DNA from: Micavibrio aeruginosavorus
GTDB taxonomy: Bacteria > Pseudomonadota > Alphaproteobacteria > Micavibrionales > Micavibrionaceae
Direction of reading: 5' to 3'
DNA: 14,692 nt
Assembly: GCA_003241285.1 (NCBI GenBank)
Contig: QFOT01000043.1
Coordinates: 1 to 14,692, forward strand
Of this stretch, positions 14,552-14,692 are shown in pieces (the stretch's first letter is position 1; the number at the start of each line of letters is the position of its first letter). The translations under genes were made by a program, and so were the position numbers. The notes beneath the pieces were generated by a model, which was not told where the DNA came from, searched no databases, and saw only the letters and a program-made list of their open reading frames with translations.

Positions 14552-14692
14552 TTATATCCTGTTCAAATAATCCTGCCGCAAGCTTAAAACAAATGAAGGG
14601 TCGATACTATACCTTTTCATATCTTTGATGCGGTTAGTTGGGGAGTTAAGCGGCTGGGGGCGGCGCGGCAGCCACTTGGTTCCGCCCATTAT
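14552..14692 (-). CDS. possible C-terminal end of an upstream gene (partial)
   Basis: A minus-strand frame is open from the window edge to a TAA at 14554-14552, giving 46 residues that include a basic, proline-rich stretch (PRRPQPLNSPTNR) and end DPSFVLSLRQDYLNRI. The stop lies 5 bases before the RTX-like start, and the ribosome site of that gene (AGGA) falls inside this frame, the usual picture of a coupled gene pair. An open frame this short is not strong proof by itself (roughly a one in nine chance). I recognise no family. The alternative is that this is upstream non-coding DNA; a TATAGT at about 14610-14605 could be a -10 element of the RTX-like gene. Confidence 0.35.
   Translation of the reverse strand: MMGGTKWLPRRPQPLNSPTNRIKDMKRYSIDPSFVLSLRQDYLNRI

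Overview
The window reads as chromosomal DNA from a Gram-negative, probably alphaproteobacterial, genome of roughly even base composition. The evidence is an alpha/beta hydrolase of the LPGFRSDM type, a complex-I-NDUFA9-like epimerase next to surA and rsmA, a GT4/GT9 glycosyltransferase pair typical of cell-surface polysaccharide synthesis, and split arginine genes. Lineage is inferred from family resemblance only. A slow-evolving group with moderate GC, such as the Micavibrio-like bacteria, would fit but is not shown. Genes are densely packed and no gap exceeds about 165 bases. I see no rRNA, tRNA, CRISPR array, insertion sequence or prophage.

Layout. Positions 1-489 (minus) hold the N-terminal part of a serine hydrolase. 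It diverges from a two-gene plus-strand operon at 538-2600 (a GT4 then a GT9 glycosyltransferase, overlapping by ATGA). That operon converges on an ArsR-family regulator at 2606-2920 (minus). The regulator has two of the cysteines expected of persulfide or redox sensors of the BigR/SqrR/YgaV type and an AT-rich inverted repeat over its likely promoter. A tightly coupled minus-strand operon follows in the order NDUFA9-like reductase (6564-5614), SurA-like chaperone (5610-4678), rsmA (4685-3813) and an SDR dehydrogenase (3816-3040). Gaps and overlaps there are only 3 to 8 bases. This is a variant of the lptD-surA-pdxA-rsmA neighbourhood without lptD or pdxA at the usual positions.

The next block is arginine synthesis. 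argF (11223-10360) and argG (10345-9128) form an operon. argH (8680-7352) lies further on in the same direction, separated from argG by an opposed small secreted-protein gene (8747-9127) whose stop codon directly abuts that of argG. Together ArgF, ArgG and ArgH carry ornithine to citrulline to argininosuccinate to arginine plus fumarate. ArgH appears to lack the usual C-terminal tail, and an unrecognised 221-residue protein is encoded just after it. Upstream of argF are a UvrD/PcrA helicase (13604-11385) and a membrane-anchored protein with short RTX-like calcium-binding repeats (14546-13665). The C-terminus of another possible coding frame runs in from the right edge.

Most of the window is housekeeping. 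The points worth a second look are the cysteine pattern and operator of the ArsR protein, a ribosome-site hairpin ahead of the surA-rsmA operon, two mutually exclusive hairpins in the argF leader, the short ArgH C-terminus, a REP-like hairpin beside argH, and three uncharacterised proteins. I found no convincing new multi-gene system.
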